Shown in pieces: positions 4,295 through 6,841 of a DNA stretch of 6,841 bases (position 1 is the stretch's first letter; every line of letters starts with the position of its first letter). The notes beneath the pieces were generated by a model. That model did no database searches. It had not been told where the DNA came from and saw only the letters and a program-made list of their open reading frames with translations. This DNA is from Planctomycetota bacterium. GTDB taxonomy: Bacteria > Planctomycetota > Phycisphaerae > WQYP01. The translations under genes were made by a program, and so were the position numbers. Location of the stretch: NCBI GenBank assembly GCA_021785155.1, contig JAJYGE010000191.1:1-6841 (forward strand), read 5' to 3'.

Positions 4295-6685
4295 CCGGTT
4301 TGCCGCAAGAGCCTTTGCTACGACCGCGATGATTTGCTTCCCCTGCGGATTTCGCGCGGCTATTTTGCCATCGGAACCGATCAGATATATCACGGAACTG
4401 ACGGACGAAAAATTCGTAAACGACTTGTAGCTATAGTCGTCTAAAATTGAACGTCGATTATGAATGGGTGCCGTCGCTTGCAGCCAGGGAATTTCCGCAG
4501 CATCCAGGTACTGCCGGACTAACTGACGGTCGTTATCCGTCGCGACGGAAATCATCACGAAATTGGGGTTCTTGCCAAATTTTTTGTGTATCCGCAAAAG
4601 TTCGGGCATTTCCGTTAGACGCAGTGTGGGTAACTGTGGATTTACCAAATCATGCCAGATAATTCCCGGCCAATCCCAAAGATAGAGTAAAACAACTTTA
4701 CCTTTGAAATCAGACAATCTGATTACTGAACCGTCGGCGGTCCGCAGGGCAAATGGCGGTGCAATATCGCCGACTCTTAGATTGCGGATTAGCGCTGGTT
4801 CAAGCTTGCCCAAATCCACCGCTTCGCCGGAAAATCCGCCCGGCGGATTGGGAACGGTGAAAGGCTCGTCAAGGAAAGCAGCGGCGGCAAGCGGAGCCGG
4901 CCAGTTGACGCTCTGGCCCTGACCTAGGCCGGTGCTAAGATATTGGAGATGGTAATTGCCAGGTGGGATGGCGGCCATTCTGAATAAACCATTGCTGCGA
5001 ATTTTCGCAATGAAAGAGGATAACGCCGCAGTTTGGTATATATGTCCGGCAGGCGTCCGAAACCACTGGACCAGCCAATTGATTTTCCCGGCATGGCTTA
5101 AATGGAACCAGCGTTGGGGATAAGGAATTGTGGGCAGCACCAGTCTCGCTTTGACGTATTTTGAAGGGGCAGGACGGCTTTTCAAGCTCGCGGGCAGCAG
5201 AATTTTTCCAGCCACCGGACAACCGGTGCCGCCGAAGTCCACTTTGGCATGCTGACCTGGCTGCAAAAAAATGATGGTAGTTCGATAAAAGAAGTTGCGG
5301 GCGGCCTTACCGTCTTTATATCTTCCTGCGTAAACCTGCAGGCCTCCAACTCCTGGAATGTCAGAACACGTGAAGTAACCGGGCCTGGTCTGGAAAAAAC
5401 CACAACTGAAGTTGACACTGGGAAAAGCCCTGTTCTGGAACGGATTGGCACCCACGCCATATGTGATACCGGGAGCTGTCGGTAACTTGATGTTGACGTC
5501 CACCTGGCACCATGGTTGCAATGCAATTTGCACTGGCTGAGCCCCAAGACTGGCGGCTGGAATCTCGGCAAACCCCTGCAAGCAATCGACTATTAGAAGA
5601 TAGTTCCGTTTTTGTGGAGGAAAAATAAAATTGCCGTCACTGTCAGTGGTCGTGCTCTTGATAGCGGCGAAGGGACGGCCTCCCGCAGATCGAAAAAATG
5701 CGGGAAACTTTGGAGGGGGCACTGGCGGCGTATTGAGTCCGCAAAACAATGCCCATGTGTTTCGGTTCGCCAGAAAGACGTTGACGCGTGGCACAGGCTT
5801 GCCCTGCGGCGAGAGCACTATACCGGCGGGCAGTGGGATTGTGGGATGCTTTCGGGGCGGTGGTGCAACCTGAGCCGGGGTCAATGCTGATGATGCTCCT
5901 GGGAATTTGAGTACCCCTGGCAATATGACAGCGGCCACAGCCATCACCGCCGCCGCTCGCACACCGAAAATGGCTGGCACACGCGCCGCATGAAATAACC
6001 CCCTTCGTGCGGCGCATTCGGCACCGAGGCTTGACTGCGCGTGACCGGCAAGAGCACGCAGGACTTCGGGTATCAACCTATTCGGTGCATTTCCGGCACC
6101 GCCGGCCAGTAATGCCATGACGGCATTGTTATCTAGCGGGAGATTTCGCCCGGCCATGATCCGCCGCAATTTTCCCACGGCACGGGCGGTGCGCCTAGCC
6201 GCCGCCGCTTCGGATATATTGAACTCTTGCGCCGCCTCCTCTGCGGGACGGTTCTGGAAAAACCGCGCCACCAGCATATTACGGTCGCGAACGGAAAGTT
6301 TTTGCATGGCTGCATCCAAGGCCGCAAGTTGCGCGGAATTGGACGGTGATGTTTCCGGGGAAATATCCGGCTCGTGAGTTCGCATGATAGCCGCCTTCCT
6401 TTCACGACATTGACGCCGAAGTTCGCACCTGTTCATTTCGCGGCAAACATAATACGTAGCCCGCACCAGCCAGCCGCCGATGTGGCGATTTCTGGCTGGC
6501 ACACGCTTGCGTCTTTGCCACAGGACTAAAAATATCGCCTGTACGGCATCATCAGCGAGGCTGGCATCGACAAGCTCTCGGCGAGCCATGTGGTAGACCC
6601 AACCAGCATGTGTCAAAATCACTTTTTTGTAGCTATCCGGATCAAATGGGGCATCGCCGTTGTGATTATCTTTGTGTTGCGTCAT
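4292..6685 (-). CDS. Sigma fusion B: membrane-anchored ECF sigma factor with C-terminal redox-dead thioredoxin-like domain
   Basis: This 797-residue protein has sigma region 2 at about 20-100 (SLADDAVQAIFLVLWQRRK at 42-60; GGWLVRATYYVCREMNR at 70-86) and region 4 at about 118-180 (helix-turn-helix near RPAEEAAQEFNISEAAAARR). A linker resembling that of the convergent sigma protein lies at 181-212, and one membrane helix at about 240-260 preceded by arginines, predicting N-in topology. Residues 284-395 look like a carboxypeptidase regulatory-like sandwich (GIVLSPQGKPVPRVNVF, then TDSDGNFIF), and 487-585 a second such domain ending in IPPGNYHLQY. Residues 638-797 are a TlpA/ResA-type thioredoxin fold (VGDIAPPFAL, LSDFKGKVVLLYLW, IYLIGSDGKI). 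Where these enzymes carry WCxxC the protein reads DWPGII, and the pre-strand cis-Pro is replaced by Ser (SVSSVIYLIG), so thiol-disulfide activity is unlikely. The domain has no cysteine, whereas residues 315-489 hold six. The start at 6685 follows GGAGG; an upstream in-frame GTG (6829) would add 48 unconserved-looking residues. Confidence 0.93.
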   Translation of the reverse strand: MTQHKDNHNGDAPFDPDSYKKVILTHAGWVYHMARRELVDASLADDAVQAIFLVLWQRRKRVPARNRHIGGWLVRATYYVCREMNRCELRRQCRERKAAIMRTHEPDISPETSPSNSAQLAALDAAMQKLSVRDRNMLVARFFQNRPAEEAAQEFNISEAAAARRTARAVGKLRRIMAGRNLPLDNNAVMALLAGGAGNAPNRLIPEVLRALAGHAQSSLGAECAARRGLFHAARVPAIFGVRAAAVMAVAAVILPGVLKFPGASSALTPAQVAPPPRKHPTIPLPAGIVLSPQGKPVPRVNVFLANRNTWALFCGLNTPPVPPPKFPAFFRSAGGRPFAAIKSTTTDSDGNFIFPPQKRNYLLIVDCLQGFAEIPAASLGAQPVQIALQPWCQVDVNIKLPTAPGITYGVGANPFQNRAFPSVNFSCGFFQTRPGYFTCSDIPGVGGLQVYAGRYKDGKAARNFFYRTTIIFLQPGQHAKVDFGGTGCPVAGKILLPASLKSRPAPSKYVKARLVLPTIPYPQRWFHLSHAGKINWLVQWFRTPAGHIYQTAALSSFIAKIRSNGLFRMAAIPPGNYHLQYLSTGLGQGQSVNWPAPLAAAAFLDEPFTVPNPPGGFSGEAVDLGKLEPALIRNLRVGDIAPPFALRTADGSVIRLSDFKGKVVLLYLWDWPGIIWHDLVNPQLPTLRLTEMPELLRIHKKFGKNPNFVMISVATDNDRQLVRQYLDAAEIPWLQATAPIHNRRSILDDYSYKSFTNFSSVSSVIYLIGSDGKIAARNPQGKQIIAVVAKALAANR

Positions 6686-6695
6686 GATTGGTTTG

Positions 6696-6700
6696 CCTCC
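6696..6700 (-). promoter_or_regulatory. Ribosome-binding site deciding the sigma fusion B start
   Basis: On the - strand GGAGG ends ten bases before the ATG at 6685. The other in-frame candidates, ATG at 6709 and GTG at 6829, lack a comparable site, and the ATG at 6709 would itself overlap this sequence. Confidence 0.65.
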
Positions 6701-6730
6701 ATGTAACATCCCCGAGGATTCCTCAATGTA

Positions 6731-6752
6731 ATATGGCCGCCGGAGCAGATTC
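6731..6752 (-). promoter_or_regulatory. Shared upstream element, copy 2 (GAAT-N6-CGGCGGCCATAT)
   Basis: On the - strand, GAAT (6752-6749), six bases, then CGGCGGCCATAT (6742-6731), matching copy 1 at 264-285 in 16 of 16 defined positions. It lies 45-67 bp before the sigma fusion B start. If transcription starts near 6753 as suggested by the -10-like sequence, the element would be the first part of the leader RNA; otherwise it may be promoter DNA. Confidence 0.35.
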
Positions 6753-6759
6753 TGGACAT

Positions 6760-6768
6760 ATATTATCA
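6760..6768 (-). promoter_or_regulatory. Candidate extended -10 promoter for sigma fusion B
   Basis: The - strand reads TGATAATAT: a TGn extension followed by TAATAT (4 of 6 to TATAAT) in an AT-rich pocket of otherwise GC-rich DNA. Transcription would start near 6753 with a leader of about 68 nt. TTGCAG a little upstream is too close for a canonical -35. GATAAT is an alternative register. Confidence 0.3.
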
Positions 6769-6800
6769 GGAATCTGACTGCAAACAGAGCACAGGAATCT
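6767..6800. repeat. 9-bp direct repeat upstream of sigma fusion B
   Basis: CAGGAATCT occurs at 6767-6775 and 6792-6800, 25 bp apart start to start (AGATTCCTG on the gene's strand). The proximal copy abuts the candidate -10 sequence. The core GGAATC also occurs on the gene's strand at 6717-6722. Spacing and position suit paired protein-binding sites; no binding protein is identified. Confidence 0.4.
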
Positions 6801-6841
6801 CGGCGGGCGGTATTCAATCCGGATTTCACTATAAAACGCGG

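Noticed and set aside
4292..4774. Active thiol-disulfide oxidoreductase in the C-terminus of sigma fusion B
   Set aside because: Fold motifs are present, but both catalytic cysteines and the cis-proline are missing.
6686..6829. 48-residue N-terminal extension of sigma fusion B from a GTG
   Set aside because: It would place promoter-like repeats inside coding sequence, lacks a ribosome-binding site, and does not belong to sigma region 2; GGAGG supports 6685.
1..6841. CRISPR array, tRNA or rRNA genes
   Set aside because: No regularly spaced repeats, cloverleaf or rRNA-like sequence were seen on either strand.

Overview
The window looks like chromosomal DNA of a Planctomycetota-type bacterium, most plausibly Phycisphaerae-like, with Verrucomicrobiota or Lentisphaerota as alternatives. 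The evidence is a GC-rich sequence encoding a pseudopilin of the H-X9-DG/DUF1559-like kind and two very long ECF sigma factors, each fused through one membrane segment to a large predicted extracytoplasmic region. Both gene types are expanded in planctomycetes. The lineage call rests on recalled family knowledge; no search was run.

Layout. Positions 1-104 are the 3' end of a group II intron on the + strand: catalytic domain V, then domain VI with a bulged branch-point adenosine seven bases from the inferred 3' splice site at 104/105. The rest of the intron, and any reverse transcriptase/maturase gene it carries, lies to the left of the window. Positions 105-553 are mostly non-coding, with a perfect 12-bp palindrome, inverted repeats, one short ORF with a Shine-Dalgarno sequence, and a TATAAT box serving the first gene. 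Positions 554-1594 (+) encode a type IV pilin/type II secretion-like pseudopilin. After a 110-bp gap with a candidate promoter, 1705-4281 (+) encodes sigma fusion A: sigma regions 2 and 4, linker, membrane segment, Pro-rich linker, a beta-rich LolA-like region and two Ig-like regions. Ten bases beyond its stop lies the stop of the convergent 4292-6685 (-) gene, sigma fusion B: sigma regions 2 and 4, the same type of linker, membrane segment, carboxypeptidase-regulatory-like beta domains, and a C-terminal thioredoxin fold that has lost its CxxC cysteines and its cis-proline. The right edge (6686-6841) is the leader and promoter region of fusion B.

How the genes may work together (inference). 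The two sigma fusions have no separate anti-sigma gene in view. The fused membrane and extracytoplasmic parts are the obvious candidates for holding and releasing the sigma domain in response to envelope conditions. The pseudopilin shares strand and neighbourhood with fusion A and may be a target or partner. The most notable items are the convergent pair of membrane-tethered sigma factors with unlike sensor ends, the redox-dead thioredoxin domain, the shared linker and upstream motifs, and the group II intron end.
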